Part shown: positions 1 to 10,814 of the stretch, one piece after another
How positions within the stretch are numbered: the first letter of the stretch is position 1
Layout: each line of letters opens with the position of its first letter
NCBI GenBank assembly: GCA_937139335.1
Contig: CAKZPN010000027.1
Location: 62,001-126,000, forward strand
Direction of reading: 5' to 3'
Length of the DNA: 64,000 nt
Source: an uncultured Roseicyclus sp.
Lineage (GTDB): Bacteria; Pseudomonadota; Alphaproteobacteria; Rhodobacterales; Rhodobacteraceae
Notes under the pieces: model-generated
Database searches by the model: none
Seen by the model: the letters and a program-made list of their open reading frames with translations, nothing else
What the model was told of the DNA's origin: nothing
Program-made: the position numbers and the translations under genes

Positions 1-2307
1 ACCCTGCTCGCCGGCGACGGCACCGTGCTGGCCGACGGCACCCCCGGCCCCGCGATCAGCGTGCAGCTGATGCCCGGCACCTATGTCGCCCGCGCCACGC
101 GGATCGAGCCCGCCGGTCCCGCCGCCTACCAGACCGCCTTCACCGTGGTCGAAGGCATGGCGGCCCCCGTGATCGTCCCGATGCCCGAGATCATCGACAC
201 CGTCCCCGTGACCTTCACCGCGCGGGTGGAACCCGACAGGAGCGTGCCGGCCTCGGCGCTCCGCTGGACGCTCTACGACGCCGAGGGTGCAACGCTGCTT
301 GGTCCGGTCGAGGCGCCCGGCGGCAACGTGCAACTCCTGCCGGGCGACTATCGCATCACCGTCGAGCGGATGAGCCAGGGCACCACCCACGAGGCACGTT
401 TCACCGTCGCGGCGATGACCCCGCAGGAGCTCATCATCCCCCTGCCCGCGCTGCTCATCGACGTGACCTTCTCGGCCCGTCTCGACGCCCCCGACGGCAC
501 GCTCGTCACCGACCCGGTGGAGTGGCAGGTGACGCCCATCGGCGAGGGCACCACCATCACGCCCGCCAACCCCGCTACCGTGCAGCTCGGCCGCGGCGCC
601 TACCGCGTCACCGGCTACTGGACCACGCAGGAGGTGGAGCAGGTCGCCGATTTCGTCATCGTCGACCAGCCGCGCGAGATCGTCCTGGTGTTCGAAGCCC
701 CGCTGCCGCAGGCCAGCGTCACCGCCCCCGCCACCGCCGTGGCTGGGTCCACCATCGAGGTCGGCTGGACCGGCCCGAACGCGCAAAGCGACTACATCGG
801 CATCGGGTCCGCCGATGCGGAAGACGGCGCGCAATGGGCGAACTACAGCTACACCAACGACGGCAACCCCGTCGACCTCGAGATGCCGACGCAGCCGGGC
901 GATTACGTGATCCGCTATTTCCTCCAGGACGGGCGCGTGGCGCTGGCCTCCACGACGATCACGCTGACCCCCGCGCAGGCGAGCCTCACCGCGCCCGCGA
1001 CCGCCGTGGCCGGCTCCACGATCGAGATCGGTTGGACCGGCCCTGACTACCCCAGCGACTACCTTGGGATCGGCCGCGCCGATGCCGAGGACGGCGCGCA
1101 ATGGCAGAACTACACCTACACGAACCAGGGCAGCCCGCTCGACCTGGAGATGCCGACCGAGCCCGGTGACTACATCATCCGCTATTTCCTGCAGCAGGAC
1201 CGTTCCGTGCTGGCCGAGGTGCCGATCAGCCTGACGGCGGCCGGCGCCACCATCACCGCGCCCGCGACAGCGGTGGCAGGTTCCACGATCGAGATCGGCT
1301 GGACCGGCCCTAATTACCCGAGCGATTACATTGGGGTCGCGCCGGTCGGCGCCGAGGGCGGCCAGCGGTGGCAGAACTACACCTACACCCAGGAGGGCAG
1401 CCCGCTCGACCTCGAGATGCCGACCGAGCCCGGTGACTACATCATCCGCTATTTCCTGCAGCAGGATCGTTCCGTGCTGGCCGAGGTGCCGATCAGCCTG
1501 ACGGCGGCCGGCGCCACCATCACCGCGCCCGCAACCGCCGTGGGCGGCTCCACCATCGAGGTCGGCTGGACCGGGCCGGACTACCCCAGCGACTACATCG
1601 GCATCGGCCGCGCGGATGCGACCGGCGGCGCACAGTGGGACAACTACACCTACACCAGCCAAGGAAGCCCGCTTGACCTGGAGATGCCGACCGAGCCCGG
1701 CGATTACCTCATCCGCTACTTCGTGCAGCAGGACCGTTCGGTGCTGGCCGAGGTTCCGATCAGCCTAACGGCGGTTCAGGCGACGATCACCGCGCCGATG
1801 ACGGCCGTGGGCGGGTCGACCATCGAAGTCGGCTGGACCGGTCCGAACTACAACAGCGACTACATCGGGATCGGGCGGGTCGGGGCCGACGGCGGCGCGC
1901 AGTGGGACAACTACACCCGCACCAGCGAAGGCAACCCGCTGGACCTGCAGTTGCCGACCGCGCCCGGCGACTACGTGATCCGCTACTTCGTGAACCAGGA
2001 CCGCTCGGTGATCGCCGAGACCCCGATCAGCCTGTCGGCCCCAAGCGCCACGCTCACCGCGCCCGCGACGGCGGCGGCGGGCGCGACGATCGAGATCGGC
2101 TGGACCGGGCCGGGCTACAACAGCGACTACATCGGCATCGGCGCGGTGGGCGCCACCGGCGGCGGCCAGTGGCAAAGCTACACGCGCACCTCGGAGGGCA
2201 ACCCGCTGTCGCTGCGTCTGCCAGAGGAGCCGGGCGACTACGTCATCCGCTACTTCATCAACCAGGACCGCAGCGTTCTGGCCGAGGTGCCGATCACGTT
2301 GCAGTAA
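1..2307 (+). CDS. Large repeat protein with six Ig-like modules, C-terminal part (5' end outside window)
   Basis: The reading frame is open to the left edge, so this is the C-terminal ~768 residues of a longer protein. The visible N-terminal third (about residues 1-235 of what is seen) holds three or four divergent beta-rich segments with LPGDY/LGRGAYR-like turns. It is followed by six tandem modules of 89 residues, each with a core TIExGWTGP...SDYIGIG...PGDYVIRYF. Modules of this type are known at the C-terminus of VWA-domain (chloride-channel-like) proteins of Rhodobacteraceae; no VWA domain is visible here because the N-terminus is missing. There are no cysteines or membrane segments in the visible part, and the protein ends directly after the sixth module. 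I infer an exported, ligand- or surface-interacting protein; the function is unknown. Confidence 0.85.
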   Translation, partial: TLLAGDGTVLADGTPGPAISVQLMPGTYVARATRIEPAGPAAYQTAFTVVEGMAAPVIVPMPEIIDTVPVTFTARVEPDRSVPASALRWTLYDAEGATLLGPVEAPGGNVQLLPGDYRITVERMSQGTTHEARFTVAAMTPQELIIPLPALLIDVTFSARLDAPDGTLVTDPVEWQVTPIGEGTTITPANPATVQLGRGAYRVTGYWTTQEVEQVADFVIVDQPREIVLVFEAPLPQASVTAPATAVAGSTIEVGWTGPNAQSDYIGIGSADAEDGAQWANYSYTNDGNPVDLEMPTQPGDYVIRYFLQDGRVALASTTITLTPAQASLTAPATAVAGSTIEIGWTGPDYPSDYLGIGRADAEDGAQWQNYTYTNQGSPLDLEMPTEPGDYIIRYFLQQDRSVLAEVPISLTAAGATITAPATAVAGSTIEIGWTGPNYPSDYIGVAPVGAEGGQRWQNYTYTQEGSPLDLEMPTEPGDYIIRYFLQQDRSVLAEVPISLTAAGATITAPATAVGGSTIEVGWTGPDYPSDYIGIGRADATGGAQWDNYTYTSQGSPLDLEMPTEPGDYLIRYFVQQDRSVLAEVPISLTAVQATITAPMTAVGGSTIEVGWTGPNYNSDYIGIGRVGADGGAQWDNYTRTSEGNPLDLQLPTAPGDYVIRYFVNQDRSVIAETPISLSAPSATLTAPATAAAGATIEIGWTGPGYNSDYIGIGAVGATGGGQWQSYTRTSEGNPLSLRLPEEPGDYVIRYFINQDRSVLAEVPITLQ
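709..2304 (+). repeat. Six tandem 267-bp coding repeats (89-aa Ig-like modules)
   Basis: Modules begin at about 709, 976, 1243, 1510, 1777 and 2044. The period is an exact multiple of three, so recombination between copies keeps the frame. The module 2/3 and module 3/4 junctions share a ~110-bp stretch (about 1141-1255 and 1408-1522) with only a few silent differences, while modules 1, 5 and 6 are more diverged. This pattern suggests recent duplication or gene conversion in the middle of the array. Confidence 0.9.
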
Positions 2308-2321
2308 GGCGGACGAACGGA

Positions 2322-2350
2322 AAAGGGGCGGCCCGCGTGGCCGCCCCTTT
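2322..2350. terminator. Bidirectional intrinsic terminator between convergent genes
   Basis: A perfect 12-bp inverted repeat (AAAGGGGCGGCC / GGCCGCCCCTTT) with a 5-nt loop lies between the stop codons of the repeat protein and lpdA. The A and T runs at the stem base give a U-tract in both directions. Confidence 0.85.
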
Positions 2351-2370
2351 ACGTTCCGACACGCGGAAGA

Positions 2371-3765
<1,395 letters not shown>

Positions 3766-3790
3766 GGGTCGTCCTCCTGGCGAGTTCCGG

Positions 3791-3810
3791 TTTGTTCAAC
3801 GTTAAACAAA
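3791..3810. promoter_or_regulatory. Candidate operator upstream of lpdA, shared with pdhA
   Basis: TTTGTTCAACGTTAAACAAA is a 20-bp near-perfect palindrome with a central AACGTT (one mismatched pair). It ends 26 bases upstream of the lpdA start codon. Its 15-bp core TGTTCAACGTTAAAC recurs exactly at 52033-52047 upstream of pdhA. I saw no other copy in the window. The palindrome shape with a central CG resembles LacI-family operators; the regulator is unknown. Confidence 0.7.
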
Positions 3811-3884
3811 TCGCGCTGGCCGCGCAAATCCCCATCCGTCGCAGCGGGGCAGGTTTGCGCGGGCTGCATGCCCGGCGCGCGGGC

Positions 3885-4466
3885 TCAGGCCGGTTCCAGC
3901 TCCGCCAGGATCGCGCGGTAACCGCCGCCGTCCATGAAGGCCTGTTCCGCCTGCGTCGACTGCCGCCCCAGCGCGTCGTTGCGATAGGGAAACCGGCCGA
4001 AGCGTCGGATGATCTCGCGGTGGACGCGCGCGTGGAGAAGGTTGTTCGTTCCCTCCATCCGCGCCTTCATCAGCCGCACGCTGCGGTCCTGGTCGGTCAG
4101 CCGCTCGGAATGCATGAAGGGCATGTAATAGAACTGCCGCAGCGCGCCCTCGAGCCGCAGGTCCCAGCCATGCGACAGCGCCAGGTACGCGACCCGCAGC
4201 GCGCGCGCGTCTGTGGCGAAGGACCGGCCGCTGCCGCGGAACATGTTGCGCGGGAACTGGTCGAGCAGGATCACCAGCGCCAGCGCGCCGCGCGGGCCCA
4301 TTGCCCAATGGTCGCACTCGCCGGCGGCGGCGCCGTCCCATAGCGCGCCGAACCGGTCGCGGATGGTGCGGTCGAAGACGTCGTCCTGCTTGTACCACAT
4401 CTCCGGCCCCGCCTCCTCCCAGAAGGTCAGGACCTCGCCCGCGCGGTTCGGTGTCGTCTTGAGCAT
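3885..4466 (-). CDS. DUF924 family protein
   Basis: 193 aa. The sequence matches the DUF924 family, an all-helical, TPR-like cytosolic protein of unknown role: VLTFWEEAGPEMWYKQD at the N-terminus, then LILLDQFPRNMFRG-like (here VILLDQFPRNMFRG) and FYYMPFMHSE motifs. No signal peptide or membrane segment. It is followed 30 bp away by an MFS transporter on the same strand that is transcribed toward it, so the two may share a transcript. Confidence 0.88.
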   Translation of the reverse strand: MLKTTPNRAGEVLTFWEEAGPEMWYKQDDVFDRTIRDRFGALWDGAAAGECDHWAMGPRGALALVILLDQFPRNMFRGSGRSFATDARALRVAYLALSHGWDLRLEGALRQFYYMPFMHSERLTDQDRSVRLMKARMEGTNNLLHARVHREIIRRFGRFPYRNDALGRQSTQAEQAFMDGGGYRAILAELEPA

Positions 4467-4496
4467 CGCGTCTCCCCTTCGTCCGGTTGCGCCGTC

Positions 4497-5810
4497 CTAC
4501 CCCGTCGTGCCGGTCGCCGCGCCATCGGCCTCGGCAGCCTCGGCGGCCTCGGCGATCCCCTCGGCCGCCTCGACATACAACTCCTGCGCAGCCTCGACTG
4601 CAACAGGCGATGCCGTGCCGGGCAGCAGGTTGGCGTAGGGCACCGCGTCGTAGGGGCCTTCCTCGGCATAGGCCGAAACGCGCTGCGTCATCCGCCAGAT
4701 GCCGTAAAGCGCGGTGATGAAGAGCAGGGCGGCGATCACCAGCCAGAAGGCCCCCGCCCCCATCCGCCCCATCGCAAGGCCGATCACCGGCGGCCCGGCG
4801 ACCGCGCCGAGACCGTTCACGAACAAGAGCCCGCCCGAGGCAGCCGGCATCTCCTGCGGCGAGAGGTAGTCATTGGTATAGGCGATCAGCAGAGCGTAGA
4901 GCGGCTGCGAGAGCCCGCCCGACAGCACGCCCACGGCGAGCAGGACGAGGTAGATATCGCCGAAGAAGAACCCGGCCAGCGACACCACGCCGGCCAGCGC
5001 CGCGCAGCCGATGATGAGCAGGCGCCGGTCCATCCGGTCCGACATCCAGCCGATCGGGTATTGCAGGATGATGCCGCCGATGAAGATGGTCGAGACGAAG
5101 GCCGAAAGCTGGCCCAGGCTCAACCCCGCCTCGGTCGCGTAGACCGCCGCCATGCCGTATTGCCCGGCAAAGACGCAGCCCATCAGCGCCATGCCGACCA
5201 CACCGAAGGGCGATGCGCTGTAGAGCGCCTTGAGGCTCAGCGGGCGGGTCTGGTCGAACGAGGGCGCGGGCTGCACCGACAACAGGATCGGCGCGAAGCT
5301 GAGCGAGACGAGGATCGAGGGGATCACGAACAAGAGCCACCCCGACGGGTCGCCGGTGGCAAGGATGCCCTGCGCCGCGACCAGTCCCAGCATCTGGCAC
5401 AGCACGTAGGTCGACAGCGCCTGTCCCCGCGTCGCGTTGGTCGAGGCGTCGTTGAGCCAGCTTTCGGCGGTGACGTAGATACCCGACAGGCTGAAGCCCA
5501 GGATCACGCGCAGCACCATCCAGGCGTAGGGGTCGGCCAGCAGCGGATAGGAGATGAGCGTGGCCGAGACCAGCGAGCCCAAGGCGGCGAAGACGCGCAC
5601 ATGCCCCACCTTGGCGATGAAGACCGGCGCAAAGCGCGACCCGCCGAGGAAGCCCACGAAATAGCACGAGGCGATGATCGAGATCTCGAAGGTGGTGAAC
5701 CCCTCGATCGCGCCGCGCACGCCCATCAGCGAGCCTTGCAAGCCGTTGCCGATCTGCAAAAGCAGCATGCCCAGCAGCAGCGCCCAGGAGCTTCGGAGAA
5801 CATGGATCAT
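4497..5810 (-). CDS. MFS transporter (YcaD-like)
   Basis: 437 aa with about twelve hydrophobic segments and the MFS loop motif GWMSDRMDRR between segments 6 and 7 or their equivalent. The overall pattern resembles the YcaD/sugar-transporter-like MFS subfamily common in Rhodobacteraceae. The last ~45 residues are an Ala/Glu-rich cytosolic tail. The substrate cannot be read from sequence. It lies downstream of queA (61-bp gap) and may be co-transcribed with the asmA-like/queA pair. Confidence 0.87.
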   Translation of the reverse strand: MIHVLRSSWALLLGMLLLQIGNGLQGSLMGVRGAIEGFTTFEISIIASCYFVGFLGGSRFAPVFIAKVGHVRVFAALGSLVSATLISYPLLADPYAWMVLRVILGFSLSGIYVTAESWLNDASTNATRGQALSTYVLCQMLGLVAAQGILATGDPSGWLLFVIPSILVSLSFAPILLSVQPAPSFDQTRPLSLKALYSASPFGVVGMALMGCVFAGQYGMAAVYATEAGLSLGQLSAFVSTIFIGGIILQYPIGWMSDRMDRRLLIIGCAALAGVVSLAGFFFGDIYLVLLAVGVLSGGLSQPLYALLIAYTNDYLSPQEMPAASGGLLFVNGLGAVAGPPVIGLAMGRMGAGAFWLVIAALLFITALYGIWRMTQRVSAYAEEGPYDAVPYANLLPGTASPVAVEAAQELYVEAAEGIAEAAEAAEADGAATGTTG

Positions 5811-5871
5811 GTCGGGCGGCCTTTCCTTGGCTGGTCCGCGGAATGGTCGAGGCGGCAGAGCCCCCGGTCTG

Positions 5872-6927
5872 TCACGAGTGCGACGGAATTAGCAAGGAGG
5901 CGTCGCCATAGGAAAAGAAGCGGTATCTCTCGGCGATGGCGTGGGCGTAGATCTCGCTGATGCGCGCCTGTCCCATCAGGGCCGAGACCAGCATCATCAG
6001 CGTCGATTTCGGCAGGTGGAAATTCGTCATCAGCCCGTCCGCGACCCGAAACCGGTAGCCCGGATAGATGAAAATGTCGGTATCGCCCTCGAAGGGTTGC
6101 ACCATGCCATCTGGCGTCGCCGCCGTCTCGATGAGGCGGAGCGCGGTGGTGCCGACGGGAATGATGCGCCCGCCCGCCCGCCGTGTCGCGTTCATCTCGG
6201 CTGCCGCCGCGTCGCGCACCTCGCCCCATTCGGCGTGCATCTTGTGGGTGGTCACGTCCTCGACCGTCACCGGCAGGAAGGTGCCCGCGCCGACATGGAG
6301 CGTCACGAAGCTGAAGTCGATGCCCGCATCGCTCAGCGCCGCGATCAGCGCCTCGTCGAAATGCAGGCTGGCGGTGGGAGCGGCGACGGCGCCCGCGCGT
6401 TTCGCCCAGACGGTCTGGTAATCCTCGCGGTCACGCTCGTCCGGCGCGCGCTTGCCGGCGATATAGGGCGGCAGCGGCATCGCTCCGGCGGCGTTCAGGG
6501 CGGCGTCGAAATCGGGGCCGGAGAGGTTGAAGCGCAGCCGCAGACCCTCGTGCAGCGCCTGAACCTCGGCCGAGAGGTCGCTGGAAAAGACGATCGTCTC
6601 GCCCAGGGCCAGCTTGCGCAGCGGCTTGGCCAGCGCCGACCAGGTGCAGTCGGCCTGCGGCTCCATCAGCGTGACCTCGACCTTCGCCCGCACTTCGCCC
6701 TCGGGCGTCATCCTGATCCGCTCGCCGGTCAGCCGCGCCGGGATCACGCGGGTGTCGTTCAGCACCAGCCGGTCGCCGCGACGCAGGATGCCCGGCAGGT
6801 CGTGGACATGCCGATCCTCGTTCGCGTCCCCCTCGGCCAGCAGCAGCCGTGCCGAAGACCGCGGCCGCGCGGGCCGGGTGGCGATCAGCCCGTCGTGCAG
6901 GTCGAAGTCGAAATCGTCGAGTTTCAT
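5872..6927 (-). CDS. queA: tRNA preQ1(34) S-adenosylmethionine ribosyltransferase-isomerase
   Basis: 351 aa, typical length. QueA transfers the ribosyl part of SAM to preQ1 at the wobble position, giving epoxyqueuosine. Diagnostic stretches are [18 protein letters not shown] at the N-terminus, [13 protein letters not shown], the [14 protein letters not shown] core and [17 protein letters not shown] near the C-terminus. The start ATG (6925-6927) overlaps the stop of the upstream AsmA-like gene as TGATG, indicating translational coupling. Confidence 0.96.
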   Translation of the reverse strand: MKLDDFDFDLHDGLIATRPARPRSSARLLLAEGDANEDRHVHDLPGILRRGDRLVLNDTRVIPARLTGERIRMTPEGEVRAKVEVTLMEPQADCTWSALAKPLRKLALGETIVFSSDLSAEVQALHEGLRLRFNLSGPDFDAALNAAGAMPLPPYIAGKRAPDERDREDYQTVWAKRAGAVAAPTASLHFDEALIAALSDAGIDFSFVTLHVGAGTFLPVTVEDVTTHKMHAEWGEVRDAAAAEMNATRRAGGRIIPVGTTALRLIETAATPDGMVQPFEGDTDIFIYPGYRFRVADGLMTNFHLPKSTLMMLVSALMGQARISEIYAHAIAERYRFFSYGDASLLIPSHS

Positions 6928-9900
6928 CAGTTTCCGGTCAGGTCGGGCGGCGGGCGGCGAAAGATCTCGCGGAAGACGCCGGGCGTCAGAATCGAGAGCG
7001 GGTTGACGAAGACCTGCGGGTTTTCGGCCCGCCCCGTCAACCGGTAGGAGAAGCCGAAGAGCCCCTCGCGGCGCGGCGCGAACAGTGCGCCGACCAGCCC
7101 GTTCACGATGTAGAGCGGCGACACCACGCCCTGCATGTCCAGTTCGCGCGTGGTCAGCGTGTAGACCCCGTCCATCGACAGGCCTAGCGCCGGGCCGACC
7201 GCCGTGCCTTCGGTCAGGATCAGTTGCTGCGGCGTCAGCCGGAACGCCGCGTCGACATCGCCGAGATTGATTCCTTCGCCGCCCAGCTGCTCCAAAAGCC
7301 CCACGACCGAGATCAGGTTCAGCAGTTCCGCCATCGCCGGCGCGTCGCGCAGCCGCGGGCTGTCGATGGAGAGCGTCCCGTCATAGGTGCCCTCGGCTCC
7401 GGTCGCCTGCAAGATCAGCTCCATCGCGCCGCCATAGGCGGTGCGGAACAGCCCCGCCGCGCGCAGCACCGCGCCGCCATCCTGCGCGCGCAGGCGCACC
7501 GCGGGGCCGTTCGGCGTGGCGACCAGCGTGCCGCTGACCGGCGCCTCGCCGTTGATCTGGCCGCTGAACTGGCCCGAGAGGCCGCCCTCGCCGCTCAACT
7601 CGGCGCTGAGCCCGGTCAGCGCGATGCCCTCGCTCACCTGCAACCGGTCGAGCGTCGCGGTGATCGGCCCGCTGCTGTCCGCGCCCCCGCCGCCGCCCGT
7701 CTGCGGCGCGCCGCGCAGGTCGAGCGTGCCGCCGCTGATCGCGATGGCGGGCGCGCGCCCGGCGCCGCGCGCGACGACCGCGCCGGTGACGTTCAGCCAA
7801 TTGCCAAGCCGGAAGCTGTCGGCCGTCAGCCGGTCGAAGCCACCGCCCGGCGCGAGGCTCACCCGCCCCTCGAGGGCAAGGCCGCCGCCCTCCAGCGACA
7901 GCTGCGTCACCGTCGGGTCCGGCCCCAGCCGGATCACGGTCTCGAGCCGCCCGGTCTGCCCCGCGCCAAGCGCCCAGCCCAGCGGCGGCAGCGACACCCG
8001 CGCGCCGGCAAGGTCCGAGGTTACGCGCAGCACCGGCGGCGCACCTTCGGGCAGGTCGAGGTCCAGCGCCGCCTCGGTCTCGCCCGAGAACATCCATTCG
8101 GGCAGGCTCAGGCCAAGTTGGGCCAGCCGCGCCCGGCTCACCATCGCGCGCGCCGCGACGCGGCTGACCGGCTCCACCTCGGGGCCAAGCCGGCGCGACC
8201 ATGTCCCGGTCAGCGGCACGCCGTCGAACTCGGCCCGGCCCGAGATGCGGACGAGGTCGTTGTCGACCTCCACCTCCAGCCGCTCCGCCGTCAGGCTGCG
8301 CCCCTCCACCAGTGTATCGGAGGCGAACCCGCCGACCTCGGCCGAGACGGTGAACCGCGTGTCGCCCATGCCCTCCTGTTCGATCAGGCGCGTGGTGATC
8401 CGGCCCGTCGCGACGACGCCACCGGTGCCGATCCGCTCCGGCGTCATGTCGCCTTGCGAGAACAGCCGCACCGGCGGCGCGGTCAGCAGCGTCAGAACGT
8501 CGGTCAGCTCGCCCGCCATGGTCAGGTCGATGATCGCGTCGGGGCCGCGCGGGCGGGTGTCGGCGATGACCATCCGCGAGCCGTCCATCGCCACGGCGAG
8601 ACCGCTCGGCGCGATCATCTGGCCCTCGTCGACCTGCAGGACCAGGTGCGGCCCGCTGAGGCTGAGAAACCCCGCCGCGCCCTCAACCGGCGGCAGGTGC
8701 GGCAGCACGGCAAAGGTCGTGTCCTCGAAATCAAAGCTCAACTCCTGCCGGGGCTGTTGCCCCGCCGCGGTCCTGAGCGAGAAATCGACGCCGCGCAGCG
8801 TGCCACCCCCCAGCGATTCCGCGATGCGGCGGCGGGTGCCGGGCAAGGCGCTTTCGGGCCAGTAGGGCAGCAGGCGCAGCGCCTCGGCCTCGGGGATCTG
8901 GGCGTCGATCGCCACGTCCAGCCCGGCTTCCTGCGCCGCGATGTGCCCGCGCGCGCTCAGCTCCAGCCCCTCGTCGTGGATCACCGCCTGCCCGATCTCC
9001 AGCTCGAAGCGTGGCCCGAGCGTCAGGCGCAGGTCCACCGCGCCGCCATCCAGTTCCAGCGCCGTGTCGAAGAGGCCGGGGCGCAGCACGCGAATGTCCT
9101 GCAGCCGGAACTGCGCGACATAGCTCGACCCGTCCGGCGCGACGTCGGCATGGCCGGTGGCACTGAACCCCAGGGAGGTCGCGTCGATGTCGAGGCTGTC
9201 GAAGCTCAGGCGCCGGCTGTCCGCCTCGTAGCGCATCGCGCTCGCGACCCGCTCGAAGCGCAGCGGCGCCTCGCCCTCCACGCTCAGCTGTCCCGGTCCG
9301 ATGTCGAGCGTCGCCCGCAGGTCGCCGATGGTGCCGTCATCGCCAAGCGCGCCGCCCATGAAGCCCGAGATCGGCGCGCGCATCAGGTCGATCCAGGCCA
9401 GCGCCGGACCCACGGTCGCCACGTCGCGGGCGGCGAGGTTGGAGAAGGCGAAGCCGAGGTTGGTGCCGCCCGAGGCCGCGTTGCGGTTGAGCGCGATGTC
9501 GATGGTCGCGTCGCGCGTGCCCTCCAGCGTGCCGCCGACGGTCAGGGTCAGCACGCCCGCGTTGCGCTCCAGCCGCATCCGCGCGCCGCGCACGCGCATC
9601 ACCTGCCCGGTCATCGCGTCGGCCATGGCCAGATCGAGGCCGCTGGCCGTCACCTCGTCCAGTTCCGCAAAAACCGGCGCGGCCAGCATCGCGTCGAGCC
9701 GCGCCAGTGTCTCGGTCAGGCTGAGGCGGGGCGCGTCGCCACCGGCGCCGAGCGCAAGGTCGATCTGGCCGTTGGCGTCGCGGCTGAGCTGCAGCCCCGC
9801 GTTGGGCAGCGCCACGCGCATCGGGCGCAGCTCGCCGCGGGCCAACGCCGCCGGCGAGACAGCGACAGCGACCGAGGGGAAGGCCGCGCGCAGATTGCCG

Positions 9901-10217
9901 TCGGGGTCGGTCAGGCGCACGTCAATGAGGCGCAGATCGAAGCGGTTGGCGCCGTCGGGGCGGCTCACCTCTACCCGGTCGAGCGTGACGCCGTTGGCGG
10001 TCATCGCGCTGTCCAGCCGCGCCTCGATCCGCGCGGTCCAGGGCGCCGGCAAGGCCAGCGGCCCGGACCCGAGCCGGACCCAGAGCGCACCGGCCAGCGC
10101 CACCGGCACCAGGACGATCCCCAGCACGACCAGCACCAGCGCGAGCCAGAGCCTGCGCCGCCGTCGCGGCGGGCGGGGTCCGCCCGTCTCGCCCTGTGAT
10201 CCCGACGCTGTCGCCAT
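6927..10217 (-). CDS. Giant AsmA-like / YhdP-type membrane-anchored protein
   Basis: About 1096 aa. An Arg-rich N-terminus (PRPPRRRRR) is followed by one membrane anchor ([21 protein letters not shown] region), then about a thousand residues of repetitive beta-rich sequence facing the periplasm, ending in an AsmA-like C-terminal domain ([37 protein letters not shown]). Proteins of this repeating beta-groove type (YhdP, TamB, AsmA) are proposed to carry phospholipids between inner and outer membrane; that role is inferred here from family. I chose the ATG at 10217; a GTG at 10250 would add 11 residues. It is translationally coupled to queA. Confidence 0.85.
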   Translation of the reverse strand: MATASGSQGETGGPRPPRRRRRLWLALVLVVLGIVLVPVALAGALWVRLGSGPLALPAPWTARIEARLDSAMTANGVTLDRVEVSRPDGANRFDLRLIDVRLTDPDGNLRAAFPSVAVAVSPAALARGELRPMRVALPNAGLQLSRDANGQIDLALGAGGDAPRLSLTETLARLDAMLAAPVFAELDEVTASGLDLAMADAMTGQVMRVRGARMRLERNAGVLTLTVGGTLEGTRDATIDIALNRNAASGGTNLGFAFSNLAARDVATVGPALAWIDLMRAPISGFMGGALGDDGTIGDLRATLDIGPGQLSVEGEAPLRFERVASAMRYEADSRRLSFDSLDIDATSLGFSATGHADVAPDGSSYVAQFRLQDIRVLRPGLFDTALELDGGAVDLRLTLGPRFELEIGQAVIHDEGLELSARGHIAAQEAGLDVAIDAQIPEAEALRLLPYWPESALPGTRRRIAESLGGGTLRGVDFSLRTAAGQQPRQELSFDFEDTTFAVLPHLPPVEGAAGFLSLSGPHLVLQVDEGQMIAPSGLAVAMDGSRMVIADTRPRGPDAIIDLTMAGELTDVLTLLTAPPVRLFSQGDMTPERIGTGGVVATGRITTRLIEQEGMGDTRFTVSAEVGGFASDTLVEGRSLTAERLEVEVDNDLVRISGRAEFDGVPLTGTWSRRLGPEVEPVSRVAARAMVSRARLAQLGLSLPEWMFSGETEAALDLDLPEGAPPVLRVTSDLAGARVSLPPLGWALGAGQTGRLETVIRLGPDPTVTQLSLEGGGLALEGRVSLAPGGGFDRLTADSFRLGNWLNVTGAVVARGAGRAPAIAISGGTLDLRGAPQTGGGGGADSSGPITATLDRLQVSEGIALTGLSAELSGEGGLSGQFSGQINGEAPVSGTLVATPNGPAVRLRAQDGGAVLRAAGLFRTAYGGAMELILQATGAEGTYDGTLSIDSPRLRDAPAMAELLNLISVVGLLEQLGGEGINLGDVDAAFRLTPQQLILTEGTAVGPALGLSMDGVYTLTTRELDMQGVVSPLYIVNGLVGALFAPRREGLFGFSYRLTGRAENPQVFVNPLSILTPGVFREIFRRPPPDLTGN

Positions 10218-10352
10218 GGCGCGCCTGTTTGTCCCCTGCCTGTCCGTCACCCGCCGCCTCGGGGCTTTATCTTCGCTGCAATCCGTCTAGCTTGCAAACG
10301 GACGGGCGCAGCCGCGCCGTTTTGACCCTGCCTGCAAGATCACGAGGTTTCC

Positions 10353-10814
10353 ATGACCGCAATCGGTTCCCCCGCCCCCGATTTCACCCTGCCCCGCGAC
10401 GGCGGCGGCGAACTGACCCTGTCGAGCCTGCGGCCGAAGACGGTCGTGCTCTATTTCTACCCCAAGGACGACACCCCCGGCTGCACCAAGGAAGCGATTG
10501 CCTTCACCGAGATGGCGGCCGAGTTCGAGGCCGCGGGCGCGGTGGTGGTGGGCGTGTCCAAGGACAGCGCGGCCAAGCACGACAAGTTCATCGCCAAGCA
10601 CGAGCTGGGCGTGATCCTGGTGTCGGACGCGGATAGCGACGTCTGCGAGCGCTACGGCGTCTGGGGCGAGAAATCCATGTATGGCAAGACCTACATGGGC
10701 ATCGACCGTTCGACCTTCCTGATCGACGGCGCGGGCGTGATGCGCGAGGCCTGGCACAAGGTGAAGGTGCCGGGCCATGCCGAGGCGGTGCTGGAGGCAG
10801 TCAAAGGCCTTTGA
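10353..10814 (+). CDS. bcp: Thioredoxin-dependent thiol peroxidase (Bcp/PrxQ family)
   Basis: 153 aa peroxiredoxin that reduces hydroperoxides in the cytosol. The peroxidatic cysteine is C44 in YPKDDTPGCTKEA. The partner cysteine five residues later, found in E. coli Bcp, is absent (A49). The only other cysteine is C98 in SDVCERYG, so resolution could occur through C98, as in atypical PrxQ forms, or through an outside thiol. It is divergent from the AsmA-like gene. The stop codon overlaps the proposed TTG start of the next gene. Confidence 0.94.
   Translation: MTAIGSPAPDFTLPRDGGGELTLSSLRPKTVVLYFYPKDDTPGCTKEAIAFTEMAAEFEAAGAVVVGVSKDSAAKHDKFIAKHELGVILVSDADSDVCERYGVWGEKSMYGKTYMGIDRSTFLIDGAGVMREAWHKVKVPGHAEAVLEAVKGL

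Noticed and set aside
709-2304. Regular repeats as a possible CRISPR array
   Set aside because: The 267-bp period is coding and in frame; there are no short repeats with unique spacers.
7224-10199. Plus-strand open frame of ~990 codons
   Set aside because: Antisense of the AsmA-like gene; composition is typical of a GC shadow.
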